From Archivesica marissinica (lineage: Eukaryota; Mollusca; Bivalvia; Venerida; Vesicomyidae), in contig CM026402.1 in NCBI GenBank assembly GCA_014843695.1, positions 19,138,396-19,202,395 on the forward strand: a stretch of 64,000 nucleotides of DNA. The letters run 5' to 3'. Below, in pieces: positions 1 to 11,800 of the stretch. The notes beneath the pieces are model-generated. The model did not search any database. It saw nothing but the letters and a program-made list of their open reading frames with translations, and was not told where the DNA came from. Positions within the stretch are counted from its first letter, which is position 1, and each line of letters opens with the position of its first letter. Both the position numbers and the translations under genes were made by a program.

Positions 1-67
1 TACTTGAGGTTGAATGGGTTAATATCATGCACTAGTCCATGTCAGTTACTTGAGGTTGAATGGGTTA
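1..67. repeat. Partial TTAA MITE end, duplicated
   Basis: The motif TTACTTGAGGTTGAATGG followed by TTAAT occurs twice. It resembles the terminal part of the MITE at 57223-57463 (CATGTCAGTTACTTGGTG). Confidence 0.55.
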
Positions 68-265
68 ATAAATTTCTGCAAAATAGGGTTAATATACACA
101 GTATGACCATTAAATACAACGTAACATGAATAGAAGTGCTTTATAATAGGTCAGTGTATCTTACTGAACAAAATTTTGTATTCAAATTGTTTTTTTAGGG
201 AGAAGTGGGGGCCCTAGTGGGCGGAGTCAGGGTCCGCCCAAGTCGACCATCTAGAATGAGCCCTG
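68..265 (-). mobile_element. hAT-like MITE, partial copy
   Basis: This sequence matches the family at 39470-39757, with the terminal motif CTAGAATGAGCCCTG at the right end. The left end is joined to the fragment at 1-67, so it is truncated or nested. Confidence 0.6.
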
Positions 266-929
266 TAGATTCCAGCTAGACTTGCTGAAATGAATGTGTT
301 ATGCTGACGATGAATCTGTCCCACGATTGTCTTATTCTGTCCTGATCGACAAATCGAATAGAAGACTGTCCAGATATTGTCCAGTAAATAAAATGGATGT
401 CCTCATGTGACGTATAGAAACAGACAGCTTGTAAATTGTATGAATGGCAAATAAGGCCACACTAGTTGTTGGTTTGTTTCTTCTTTGAATATGAGTTTGA
501 AATTTGTCTGGCAATTAGGACAGGTTCCTAGAAACTCTATTTGGCACTGTTGTTTAGCTTCTACAAATTTATGTTGGCTCGATTGCGAAACAAATTCTTT
601 CAACTTATATTAATCACTGTCGAGACCTCATTCCTGATGGAATCCATCGCCACGAGGGAGAGAGAAGAGGCAATGTGGTATTTAAATGCCTTGTTTGTTG
701 TCTTCTGAAATTCATGAAACAATATTTCCGAACAATTATTTGACGTACATGTATTTACCGTTATAAATAGCCCAGAATGATGCTGAAGATGGTGTAAACC
801 CCAAACAAACAAAATAATTGCAGCTAACACACAAACCAAGACATATGATTGTATGCTTTTGCATTATGACAGGAATAATGTCAATAACATTTCCTGTTGA
901 TATTCGTCTTATGCGTATTGCATACAGCA
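266..929. other. No gene; SINE fragment inside
   Basis: I see no coding signal. Bases 562-692 are a SINE-A 3' part. Around 770-830 there is a fragment ending CCCCAAACAAACAAAATAA, typical of another dispersed bivalve repeat. The rest is unassigned. Confidence 0.5.
562..692 (-). mobile_element. SINE-A, 3' part
   Basis: This is a tRNA-derived SINE lacking its head. It contains the family body (GAGACCTCATTCCTGATGGA) and tail TACAAATTTAT. It is 5'-truncated at the AAATGCCTT motif. Confidence 0.75.
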
Positions 930-1173
930 TTAACCCATAACCTGCCAATCACATCTACATGTAAAGTCGCTTTTGCAAACTGCATAGTTTGGCACAGAAC
1001 GTGACATCTGATCAGGCTCTATGCTGTTTGCTATTCGGATATTGGAGCTAAAATACCTGTCTGAATAGCAAACAACATAGATCATGATGTTACACATAGA
1101 TTGTGTTGCGCCGCAGTTGATCTGGATGTATGTTTGCACATTCCGTTCCAATTTATTTGGCAGGTTGTGGGTT
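930..1173. mobile_element. TTAA-flanked palindromic MITE
   Basis: It begins TTAACCCATAACCTGCCAAT and ends with the inverse GGCAGGTTGTGGGTT. Internal stem segments such as CTATGCTGTTTGCTATTC and GAATAGCAAACAACATAG are inverted. TTAA at the left suggests piggyBac-type mobilisation. Confidence 0.6.
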
Positions 1174-2449
1174 TACTTGAATTTGCGTGCTAGCAATGAG
1201 AATAGCAGTCATCTATGTCATGACATTTCATTAGAACTGTTGTAGCGACATTCCATGACATATTTCTCGTGTTTTCAGTTACATGTACATTGTGAAATGT
1301 GATTCATTTTGTGTTTATGCGTAGTACCGTGGTTTATTAGAATGCGCCGTGCGGCCCAGTACTTCCGGCTTCAGCATTCGAGGTTTCTGTTGGGGTTACC
1401 TCACCCTTAGGCTAGGACTTTTAAGGCGGTCCATATATTCGCCTGATGCACCCGTTGTATTATACACGTGGAGTATTTAATAGGAGTAGCTTTGCCATGT
1501 GCTATCCTGCCCCGTCCTGGTAGGTACACCGCCATATGGTCCGGGACTGCTTATTTAATTCACAGCAAACCCCCATATCTGAGGGCCGTTCCCCTATCCT
1601 CCACATGAGGACCCGCTGGGTAGGGGATGGTCGCCCCACTACGGAATTGGGAGCAGCATGGTACCAGACATTGTGAAATAAGAAAAACACATTAATGAAT
1701 TGTCGTCTTCTACAATTATCTGAACTATTTATAACCTTCATTTTACCCAGCATGTAAAAGAGTTAAGCACAACGGTTAATGAAGGATGTTCGTAAAAAAA
1801 AATGTTTTCTGTTTTATAAGATTAAAAACATTGTTTAACTTCACAAGTACATCTATTTCAATGATGTGGTAGCCTTGTCAAGAGTTAGACACATACATGG
1901 ACTCTTTCTCACTCATTGCAATGAATTCCACCCGGAATGAGAGGTGGATGGTTCTACCCGGGTGCCTGTCCATGCCTGAAATATTGATCGGAGCACGACC
2001 TGGAGTCCCCCCCCCACCACCACCACCCCCACAAGATGCTGGACAAGTCGCCATATGACTGACCTAACCAGTGACTTTAAGCTTACATTTGTTGGTGTTG
2101 CTATGCAAGGTATGAAGAATTCCTTCCTTTCTCATTCAATCGGAAAATCCTGATGGCTTAATTTTAGGAAAGTACGGTTCCCTGAACACGTTTAGTAGGC
2201 TAGCCTGGAAACGTGCAAATAATGCGTTGTATCTGTGCTGTGATGCCATATGTATATATTAGATTTGATGATCAATACCAGTCAGTCATTGCTTCCCAGG
2301 GAATGACGAAAAAACGTTTTAGTTGTTTGATATAAAATGCATGAAGACAACAAGAATTTTTAGATAATTGTGATCAATACTGTTAGGAAAATGCACATTA
2401 AACATCATACGTTCCCAAGAATATGCGAACTTAGAAGTTAGAACATTCA
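1174..2449. other. No gene; degenerate dispersed repeats
   Basis: No coding exon was recognised. Bases 1670-1770 match 61305-61400 (ACACATTAATGAATTG; GAACTATTTATA). Bases 1900-2075 resemble a common bivalve repeat ending GTCGCCATATGAC, with a C/CCA-rich microsatellite at 2008-2031. Confidence 0.5.
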
Positions 2450-2696
2450 TTAACCCATTTCATTTTGGATACATTTAAAGGCTTTTGCAAACAACATAGA
2501 TCCAGATCAGCCGCAGCGTGACGCTGCGTGCTGATCAGGATATATGTTGTTTGCTACATAGCCAAGTGTCTTAGCAAGATCATCTGAATAGCAAACAGCA
2601 TAGAGCCCGATCAGATGGAACATTCCGTGGCAGTTGATCTGGCTCTATGTTCTTTGCAAATACGGTTTGAACGGTGTCCAGAATGAAATGGGTTAA
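2450..2696. mobile_element. TTAA-flanked MITE with perfect TIRs
   Basis: It begins TTAACCCATTTCATTTTGGA and ends TCCAGAATGAAATGGGTTAA, near-perfect inverted repeats with TTAA at both ends, as in piggyBac MITEs. The core has the hairpin GATCAGCCGCAGCGTGACGC. Confidence 0.75.
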
Positions 2697-3161
2697 ATCT
2701 GAATAATGGTTCCATGGTAAAATATTTGTGTTCAAATCTATTTAATTAAAAAAAAAACACAGCCATTATCATTGGATGACGGAGCGGGATTGTTGTCGCC
2801 ATCCTGATCCTATGCATTTGCATGCGACACTACCTGATTAGCATTTAGATGAAAATATTGTCTCTCTAATATTTGCCGAAGTAAAATAATTGGTTCACAA
2901 TCGAATGGGTTGGCAGTGAAGTGGCAAGGGTCAGTTGTTGATATATTGACCTGTGTACTGCGCTTGCTGGACATAGTTGTTAAGATCGTTGACTTCATGT
3001 GATTTGCCCTCACCTTTGTAGGTTGGAATCCAACTTGGGGCATCAAATCTTTTCATTTGAGGAAGCTATTCAGCTGGCTTGGAGAATATCGGTGGTTTTA
3101 CCCAGGTACCCATCTGTGCTAGAAATACTGCTCGGAAGGGCCCCGGGGTCTTCCTCCACCA
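2697..3161. other. No gene; dispersed repeat fragments
   Basis: A 75-base stretch around 2880-2955 (GTAAAATAATTGGTTCA) is also present at 7918-7988. Around 3050-3150 lies a diverged copy of the repeat at 1900-2075. No exon was recognised. Confidence 0.45.
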
Positions 3162-3342
3162 ACAGGGCTCATTCCAGAGGGTGACAGGGGCGAAATAGTC
3201 GCCCTAGGGACCCTGACTTCGCCCTCTCGGGGGCCCCACTTCTCCCTTAAAAAAATGATTGTACAATTTTCATACAAAATATTGTCCAGTACCCTGGCCC
3301 ATTATAGCGCAATCTTTCTATTCAAAATGGTCAAATTGTGAC

Positions 3343-4839
3343 TTAACCCTTTGTATTCTGGACCCCTTTCAGATAAGGACCTCTGAATATCTGGACATTT
3401 GATCAGAAATCTGTTAATCCACTTTTGTTTTGATGGTAGTTACATTTAAATGCATATGCTGTTTATTATGCTTCATAAACACCCATATAACTATATATTT
3501 TTGGAAAGGTAATACAATTCTTCATATCATGCATATAACATAATAAAATGTTGCATGCACAATAAAAAGGAATATTAGTAAAAACATTGGGTAAAATTAA
3601 ATTTGGGCCACAACGAAAATGCTACCCCCGTCTTCAGGCTTTATTACTGGTATTACCATCCAACATAAAGAATATAATCCAATGTATGGATTATGCACAA
3701 TTTTAAGCATTACAAAAGCACCCAAAAAAATTTAAATTATTCCATATATTTCCAAAGATATGAATTTTTGAATAAAACCACTGCCTCTCCAATTTGGAAA
3801 GAACTTCTGAGATAAAAAAAACAACACAAAACACTACACTGGTATTCACACTATATACACAGGTCTTCTTCTGTTTATTCTGCTGGTATTCCATATTTTA
3901 TAATATATAATAGCTGGGTTAGTGTCCAAATGAAATTATTTTATTTAAAACTTAATATCATTGAATTATTTTTTAAATTGTATTGTTTTTTTGTTGGTAT
4001 TTTTGATTTGTTACTGAACTATACATGTCTACATCTGTTTGATTGTTGTCTGTTTGTCGTAAGCACTGTCAGACTGCACTAAGTATGTGTTCAGCAACAC
4101 ACTTGGTACACACTGGTACCTGGCACTGGGTACAGCCACTGTGGTAGGCACATCAACAGGCGTCCACTTCGGTGCAAAAGGTGGAGGCGGGTTTCTGGTC
4201 ATTTCCTGTTCGGCATAACGGTTGGTCTCTGTTACCAGGTGTTTCCAGAGTTCCTGCCCCCAAAGGATGTCAAAATAATGCATGGGTTGTGCTTCTTCAG
4301 GGTGTTGTTCTGAAGCACCTGGATGCATGGTGAATCGGCGTTTCATACGAGTGGTAAACCCATCCATTGCTCGTGAAACCTATCAAAATCGTCATCGTCC
4401 TCCGAATCCGATGCAAAAAATCCATCTAACAATGGATCACGGTACCGATCAATCTCGTCAAAGTCTAAACGGCCTCTATCATGCCCATTCCCAACAAAAT
4501 CGTCGATAGTCTCATCAAAATCCACCTCTACATTGCTCCCATCGCTAATCAAGTCAGATCCATCCGCCATTATTATTCTACGATTGAAATTTCGGAAAAT
4601 ATCGCTTCGAAAAATGTTTTTTTTCTTCACTTCCTGACTGTTTTAAAATTCGCGGCGAGTACCTGTCTAACTGCGCAAAACGTTGCGCAGTGAAAACGAA
4701 ACCGGAAGAGCTATTATTTACGACAAATTTGACAAAAATCAGCTGTGTACATGTCACCTCTCCAAAATACACATGAATGTGTATCCCGAATGGAAAGGGT
4801 AATTACACACGGATGTGTATCCCGAATATAAAGTGTTAA
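3343..4839 (-). mobile_element. Degraded piggyBac transposon, about 1.5 kb
   Basis: TTAA occurs at both ends (3343-3346 and 4836-4839). The termini CCCTTTGTATTCTGGAC and (inverted) CACTTTATATTCGGGAT agree at 13 of 17 positions. The element carries a broken transposase fragment and is nested in a hAT-like MITE. The central and C-terminal transposase (DDD catalytic region) is deleted, so this is a dead copy. Confidence 0.75.
4029..4570 (-). pseudogene. piggyBac transposase N-terminal remnant (frameshifted)
   Basis: The ATG at 4568-4570 opens an acidic N-terminus (MADGSDLISDG, SDSEDDDD). The frame then stops at 4343, but the next frame continues with YFDILWGQELWKHLVTETNR, the conserved N-terminal region of piggyBac-derived proteins (TNRYAEQ). 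A frameshift therefore lies near 4366-4380. The second frame ends at 4029, well before any catalytic domain. Confidence 0.75.
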
Positions 4840-4873
4840 CGCTATTTTGTTGAAATTTATTAAATAACACAAC

Positions 4874-5166
4874 TCAGGGATCATTCTAGAGGGCGATGTG
4901 GGCGAAATAGTCGCCCTAGGGACCCTGACTTCGCCCTCTCGGGGGCCCCCACTTCTCCCTAAAAAATAATTTATTTTTTACGATTTTCAAACAAAACTTT
5001 GTCTAGTAAGATACACTGGCCCATTATAAAGCACTCCTTCTATTCAAATGTTGTATTTCATGGTTGTACTGTGCATTGTAACCCTATTTTGCAGAAGTAT
5101 CTTAAAGAACACCATTTAAGGAACCGTCTCACTTCTCCCAAAAGTTATGACCTAGAAAGAGCCCTG
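4874..5166 (+). mobile_element. hAT-like MITE
   Basis: It starts CAGGGATCATTCTAGAGGG and ends CTAGAAAGAGCCCTG. The GC-rich near-palindrome GTCGCCCTAGGGACC lies near the left end. No clear target-site duplication remains. Confidence 0.7.
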
Positions 5167-5463
5167 ACCAATAATAGCTGGAGAGTCATCATATGACCTA
5201 AGCCGTTGCTGCAACATTAACCGTAAAATAACAAATAACAAATAAACGATCATCTGTTTAAATAATTGAGGGAGATTTGCAGTTTTCATTCGATCAATGT
5301 TCATTTTGTGGTTCATCAATGTTTCAGAATAAACGTGATTTGCACATGTAGCATCGCGATGCATGGAACGCAAAAGCTCTGTCATATCAGGCAATAAGTT
5401 TGTACATGTACCATCGAGATGCTTGAAACACAAAAGCTGTCATATCAGGCAATAAGTGCAATA
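5167..5463. other. No gene recognised
   Basis: About 300 bases include a diverged local duplication (5375-5400 and 5425-5455, motif CAAAAGCT with CATATCAGGCAATAAGT). No exon was recognised. Confidence 0.45.
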
Positions 5464-6580
5464 ACAGGTTATGTTCATCTTTATTAGACTATATATATTG
5501 AATGGAAGAACAGGTTATGTTCATCTTTATTCCATATATAGTGAATGGAACAACGGGTTATGTTCATCTTTATTCCATATATATTGAGTGGAGGAACGGA
5601 TTATGTTCATCTTTATTCCATATATATTGAGTGCAATAACGGGTTATGTTCATCTTTATTCCATATATATTGAGTGCAATAACAAGTTATGTTCATCTTT
5701 ATTCCATATATATTGAGTGGAGGAACGGATTATGTTCATCTTTATTCCATATATATTGAATGGAAGAACGGATTATGTTCATCTTTATTCCATATATATT
5801 GAGTGCAATAACAAGTTATGTTCATCTTTATTCCATATATATTGAATGGAAGAACGGGTTATGTTCATCTTTATTCCATATATATTGAATGCAATAATGG
5901 GTTATGTTCATCTTTATTCCATATATATTATATTGAATGGAAGAACGGGTTATGTTATCTTTATTCCATATATATTGAATGGAAGAACGGGTTATGTTCA
6001 TCTTTATTCCATATATATTGAGTGCAATAACGGGTTATGTTCATCTTTATTCCATATATATTGAGTGCAATAACAAGTTATGTTCATCTTTATTCCATAT
6101 ATATTGAGTGGAGGAACGGATTATGTTCATCTTTATTCCATATATATTGAATGGAAGAACGGATTATGTTCATCTTTATTCCATATATATTGAGTGCAAT
6201 AACAAGTTATGTTCATCTTTATTCCATATATATTGAATGGAAGAACGGGTTATGTTCATCTTTATTCCATATATATTGAATGCAATAATGGGTTATGTTC
6301 ATCTTTATTCCATATATATTATATTGAATGGAAGAACGGATTATGTTCATCTTTATTCCATATATATTATATTGAATGGAAGAACGGGTTATGTTCATCT
6401 TTATTCCATATATATTGAATGCAATAATGGGTTATGTTCATCTTTATTCCATATATATTATATTGAATGGAAGAACGGGTTATGTTATCTTTATTCCATA
6501 TATATTGAATGGAAGAACGGGTTATGTTCATCTTTATTCCATATATATTGAATGGAAGAACGGGTTATGTTCATCTTTAT
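5464..6580. repeat. 43-bp tandem array
   Basis: The unit is TTATGTTCATCTTTATTCCA followed by TATATATTGAATGGAAGAAC and GGG. About 26 units are present. Variants (GTGCAATAAC, GTGGAGGAAC) recur in the same order about 391 bases apart (compare 5818 and 6209), a higher-order repeat. Open frames here are by-products of the repeat. Confidence 0.9.
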
Positions 6581-6677
6581 TCATATTACATGGAGTTGAC
6601 GAATTTCAACATACTGTATGTGTTACAGCGGGGCAAAATGATACATACATGTCTGTAATATCATTCATGTTTCATCA

Positions 6678-6915
6678 TTAAACCTTTCAACACCACATAC
6701 CTCTATATAGGCTTACAAAATGTGTAGATCCTGATGAGCCGGCTCATCAGGATCTGCAATTTTTGCTAGTAATACATGTATTACTATTTTCAGACAAAAT
6801 TACCCATTTTGATAAAATAAACCTGTCCAAATGTAATTTTCTCATAAATTACATTATCAGTCTAGGAATATCAATGCACCAATCCATGTCAGTTACTTTG
6901 TGTTGAATGGATTAT
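6678..6915. mobile_element. TTAA MITE (CCTTTCAACACCAC family)
   Basis: It starts TTAAACCTTTCAACACCAC and ends TTTGTGTTGAATGGATTA; it is the same family as 57223-57463. The palindromic core is GATGAGCCGGCTCATC. Confidence 0.7.
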
Positions 6916-7490
6916 GTTTGGAAAGCTGAAAATTGTATATAAATCCTTGATAATTATAGTATGTTGGAAAAGCTGTTTTCACAGTTGCCTGCCTTCATTG
7001 TATTGATCTAGTTTTGTCTGGCAGATTCTGCCAAGAATTGATCAGTCATAGACCTTCAAACAGAACGATGCTGTTAACCCAAGAGCTGTTAAGAGCTACT
7101 TAAATCTGTCGTTATTTCATTTAGCTAGATTTTATGCTTTGCTATTGTGTCAGTGATGTTTCCTCGGACGACCAACGCAGTTCAAAGGCTATGTTTACAA
7201 TAACTGGTTTCTTAGAGGATTCCAGGGTTCCCTCTGTCTGAATGTTTGTCTGCGCCACTTCTGTCGCCAATTGAAAAACACTGGAGCCAATTTATAAAAC
7301 TTGGTGCCCCAACTAAGAGCCATATAGTTCACAAATAAATATTTGAAGCCATGTATTTGACAAAACATGTGCCAAAAAAACAACAACAAAACAAGTTGCG
7401 CCAAATATATTCGCCAATTCACAATATTTAGCGCCCAATATTTGTTTTTTGTTGCCATTGGCAACCGACTGTGGGAAGCCTGGGATTCTA
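6916..7490. other. No gene recognised
   Basis: This unassigned stretch lies between a MITE and a SINE. No splice-bounded coding segment was seen; in particular the missing alpha-adaptin first exon is not here. Confidence 0.4.
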
Positions 7491-7700
7491 TGGAAATCGT
7501 GGTAGTGCGTTAGCCTCAGGTGCGAAAGGCCCCGAGTTTGAGCCCCGCTGGAGCTGTTACGATTGTGCCCTTAGGCAAGGCATTTAAATTCCACATTGCC
7601 TCTTCTCCCTCTTGTGGCGATAGATTCAATCAGGAATGAGGTCTCGAGAGAGTGATTAATATAACTTGTTTCGCAATTGAGCTAAAATAAATTTGTATAC
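7491..7700 (+). mobile_element. SINE-A, near full length
   Basis: The tRNA-like head has a box B (GAGTTTGAGCCCC). The body contains CCTTAGGCAAGGCATTTAAA and AGGAATGAGGTCTCGAGAG, and the tail is AAAATAAATTTGTATA. Confidence 0.8.
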
Positions 7701-7737
7701 AATGTACACTATGGAAATGATTGCATCACTTTAACCA

Positions 7738-7920
7738 TTAACCTGCTGAATATAATTTATCGGAATGTGCAAACAACATAGATCCTGATCAGCCACTGCG
7801 TAACTCGTCTGATCAGGATCTATGTTGTTTGCTATTCAGACAAGTGTTTTAGCTCTACTCTCCGAACAGCAAATAGCATAGAGCCTGATCAGACGGCACA
7901 GAATGGCTCTATGCTATTTG
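7738..7920. mobile_element. TTAA MITE, truncated
   Basis: It begins TTAACCTGCTGAATATAA and has inverted segments AACATAGATCCTGATCAG and CTGATCAGGATCTATGTT. It is truncated into the segment shared with 2880-2955. Confidence 0.55.
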
Positions 7921-8099
7921 GTAAAATAATTGGTTCAGAATCGAATGGGTTGGCGCTGAAGTGGCAAGGTTCAGCTGCTGATCTATTGACTTTTGTTGTG
8001 ATTAGTATGTTAAGTGTTAAAACTAATAAGTGAAATGAAATACGTTAATTCACTGGTTGGAAGCAGTGAAATAACCTATTTTATTTTCACTCAGTTACA

Positions 8100-8410
8100 T
8101 GTTGCCAGTTATATGTGGGGTTCCCAGGTTTGAAATATTGTCTGTTATATGTGGGGTTCCCAGGTTTGAAATATTGTCTGTTATATGTGGGGTTCCCAGG
8201 TTTGAAATATTGTCTGTTATATGTGGGGTTGCCATGTTTGAAATATTGTCTGTTATATGTGGGGTTCCCAGGTTTGAAATATTGTCGTTTGTTTGTTTTG
8301 TGGGGTTGTTTGTTTGTGTTGTGGGGTTGGTTTGTTTGTAGCTACATGTGGGGTTCCCAGGTTTGAAATATTGTCAATTACATGTGGGGTTGCAATGTTT
8401 GAAATATTGT
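8100..8410. repeat. 36-bp tandem array
   Basis: The unit is ATGTGGGGTTCCCAGGTTTG plus AAATATTGTCTGTTAT, about eight units, with one block degenerated to GTTTGTTTGTTTTGTGGGG. Confidence 0.85.
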
Positions 8411-8518
8411 CAGCCTGAACCCTTTACGCTCATCATGAACCAGTTTTATAGCAACCCATTTACCATCTCAGTTACCTGTCATCATCAACATTTTTACACC
8501 TACATATAATGTATTTTT

Positions 8519-8709
8519 GGAAGTCGTGATAGCGTTGTGGTAGAGTGTTTGCTTCAGGTACAAAAAGCCCGGAGTTCGAGCCCAGCTGTAGCCGTTGCGA
8601 TTGTGTCCTTAGGCAGGCGATGGATTCCATCAGGAATGAGGTCTCGAGAGTAATTAATATAAGTTGTAAGAACTTGTTTCGCAATCGAGCTAAAATAAAT
8701 TTGTATAAA
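8519..8709 (+). mobile_element. SINE-A with internal deletion
   Basis: The head GAAGTCGTGATAGCG and box B GAGTTCGAGCCC are clear. A deletion joins CCTTAGGCAGG to CGATGGATTCC. The tail ends 35 bases before the alpha-adaptin exon. Confidence 0.8.
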
Positions 8710-8743
8710 CTAAGCTGATGTATTTTATGTACTATTGTTTCAG

Positions 8744-8812
8744 GTAAAAGTAAAGAAGCGGAGGTTAAACGGATTAACAAAGAGTTGGCAAACATCAGGT
8801 CCAAATTTAAAG
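8744..8812 (+). CDS. AP2A: alpha-adaptin exon (second coding exon)
   Basis: This exon has 69 bases between acceptor TTTCAG and a donor reading GTACAT. It encodes [20 protein letters not shown] plus FK, with split codons at both ends (two bases at the start, one at the end). A SINE (8519-8709) ends 35 bases upstream of it. Confidence 0.8.
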
Positions 8813-11800
8813 GTACATTTACATACACTATGCTGCATGTGTGTTTTATGTTTATTTATCGTCGCTACCGGTTGCCCATATGAGCGACGCCTCCTGAAGA
8901 GATTAGTCATTTTAGATTTTGGAGGATAGTGCATGGATACAGACAGAGACCCATTCCAGAGTCTCCTCTGGTTCTTTTACGTGCACGGTGTAAAGCACCG
9001 ACACAAGATCTCGGTTTAAAGTCCCATTTGAAAGACTGTTAATTTTATTAGGGTCAGACGGGGGATCAAACCTGCGATCCCTGGATTACCAGTCCAGCGT
9101 GTTACCACTGGACTACAGATTCGTCTATGCTACATGTACATACAACAGTAGAGCTATTTCTGTTAATACTATGGAGACTGGAAGGGTAGGCTGTGCTAAG
9201 CCACCAGCCAGTCAGCATATGTTTATGCAACCAGTCAGCCTGTGTGATAAACACCAGTTTGTCTGTCCTATGGAATTAATGAAGAATTGCTGGAACCAAT
9301 TGAAATAGAAAAAAACGAAATCATTTGAATGGATTGTATCTAGTGTCAGTAGAGTAGAGAAACACTACCATGCTGAATTCCAATTTGAAGATTGTTTAAG
9401 ATATTTATTACCTTGGGGAAAGACATACATCAGGCTTGGCTTGGCTTCACTTTCAATCAGTTTCCTGCATTCTAAATCGATTTTTACAGATTTATTTGCC
9501 TTGTAACTAATTTTTGAATCTGTTTCGGTAGTTTGCTGGCGCGATATTTTTGGTGTAAATAATCTTTTTTTTAGCATTATTGGCTCGCATGAGCAGCATA
9601 CAGGGTTGTCAAGTGGTTTATGCTATGTTACTATCGACTCAAATAGTGTGTGATCTATATGCTGCTCCAGGCTTGGCAAAATACATTATTATTTCTCACA
9701 AATACATGTATAACTATTAAAGTCTGTAAACCCAGGACCGGATACTGTGTTTTGCGCAGGCACACAAAAGTCTTGAAGAACCAGATTACCTAATCATCAT
9801 GAGTTGGGTATCGCACCTGGATCACTGTGTTTTTCAGTGGCAGTTTCTGTATCTAGCCATAATTGGTCTATATGCGTAAAACAACAAACCTGGTGCAGCA
9901 TAGCATATATATCCTGATGATGAGCCACATGGTTACATGTGCTTTCCATGGAAACTAGCTTGACAATAGTTTAACTTGAAGCATTCCAGTACCAACTGTA
10001 TTTACAATGTACATTGGCTTAATCTACCAGAAGAAATAGGTCACGATAAAAAGCTTTTAAACAATCATAAATTGCCTTTCAAAAAAAACTGATTTTGATA
10101 ATTTTTATTTTCAGATTTTCTTTATCCTATATTAAGTCGTATTTACGTAGGTCAATGGGCTGCCCAATTAGCGCAGTGATTAGTGCGCTCGCTTCTCACC
10201 AATGCAACCCTTGTTCGATCCTCGGACCGGGAAGTATGTGAGATGGTACGCGATCGCTAGATCGGACAGGTGGGATTTCTCCGGTTTCCTCCCACACGAA
10301 TGACCGTATTTACTCTTTCTTCCGCTCCAACGAGAGTGATTAATATAAATTGTTAAAGCTTGTTTCGCAATCGTTGTAAAATAAATAAAGTTTAAATGGA
10401 ACCACACCAGGATTTAGACAAACATTATGAAAGATTTATTTCCCATTTGTTTTGGAAAAAAGAAAAAAAGTGTGATTGAATTATAAACTGAAGAATAAGA
10501 GGCAGCAGTCTTAATTTTGGACACAATTTCGATTGAAAAAACTTGCGTAGCGTATATAAATGATTGCGTCATTCTTTTCAAGATACAGAAGACATTCCAA
10601 TTGCAGAAGCATCCCTGGTTCTTTTTCATGCTCGGTGTATAGCACCGATACTATGACATTTGTAGTCCCATCTATTATTATTATGGTCAGATGTGGGGAT
10701 TTAACCTGCGATCCCTGGAACTCGCAAATCCAACATGTTAACCACTGACCCATCGTCGCCTGTCCTATCGTGGACTTTGTGTTTAAGTACTAGTAGCACA
10801 ATTGTGAAGCGGAAGAGTGTATTGTATTCATGAGCAGGAGACAAGACTCTAGATGGGTACCAGAAGAAGAAGTATGTCTGTAAACTACTGTTTATATTCC
10901 TCCTCGGACACGACATCGACTTCGGCCACATGGAGGCCGTCAACCTTCTCAGCTCCAATAAATACACAGAAAAACAAATTGTAAGTACTTGTGAGCAACT
11001 TCAATTTTAGATCAAGACAGAAGTATTATGTCTGTCTTATGCAGGACATACCGTATTTAGTTTAATAAACGTCCAGACTCTAATAAACTTCCACCCCGAC
11101 TTTTCGACATAGAGATAATAGACCCTCGATTCAGACAAAAATAGACATACCATTCAAACAACACGTTTCCTTATTTCCGTTTTAATATACGACCAAGCTT
11201 CACCTTCTCTATCTTTTACTCCAAATATTTGATATAAACATGGTATTTCAAATTCACCTTCCTGAATGAATGTGCAGGTGGTTCTCGTATTAATTCAGAG
11301 CATAAGGATTCTACAGGAAAATTTGGGAATATTTCTTCCATTGCAGTAATTAAATCAAGATCGTCTAGCTACTTAATATAAGAAATCAAGCATTTAGCAT
11401 TTGTTTTGATAAGTTTTTGAATATTAGCAGGTTAAAATAGTTTGGTAGGCTGTTTTTTTACAGTATTGCTAGATACGTGTATATTGGAACATGGTAAGCT
11501 GCATGTGTAACCACTATGTCTGTTTGATGTCGTTTTCTTTATATTTAATATATAGTTTTCAAACTGTCCGCCCGTGTGTCCATTCGCCCGATTCAATATT
11601 TCCTGTCCGGGCTGTAACTTCTTCAGCTGTGGAGAGATTTCAAAACTAATATTCCACAAATGTTTGCCATATGAAGGTGATGTATCGTACACAAGAACCA
11701 GGTCTGTAGCATCACGGTCCAGGTCACACTTCGGGGGCAGTTAATCACATACTCTGATAATTCTTGGTTTAGACAATGTCTTTTGTTTTGTTCTGTAAAA

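Larger units (their letters stand above)
3162..4877 (+). mobile_element. hAT-like MITE interrupted by a piggyBac element
   Basis: The MITE starts CAGGGCTCATTCCAGAGG and runs to 3342. It resumes at 4840 with CGCTATTTTGTTGAAATTTA, matching the intact family (TTAACCCTATTTTGCAG). The piggyBac copy sits exactly at the TTAA of that motif. Confidence 0.7.

Noticed and set aside
1502..1753. Minus-strand 83-codon frame
   Set aside because: It overlaps a dispersed repeat shared with 61305-61400 and shows no domain.
8840..9124. A functional tRNA-Thr gene at the SINE-C head
   Set aside because: The same head recurs joined to a constant 3' body in several copies, and the acceptor stem is not intact, so these are SINEs.
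9405..9469. Minus-strand [12 protein letters not shown] before GTAATA as a further DCDC1 exon
   Set aside because: Phase does not follow exon 23 and the acceptor has a poor pyrimidine tract; an additional unseen exon would be required.
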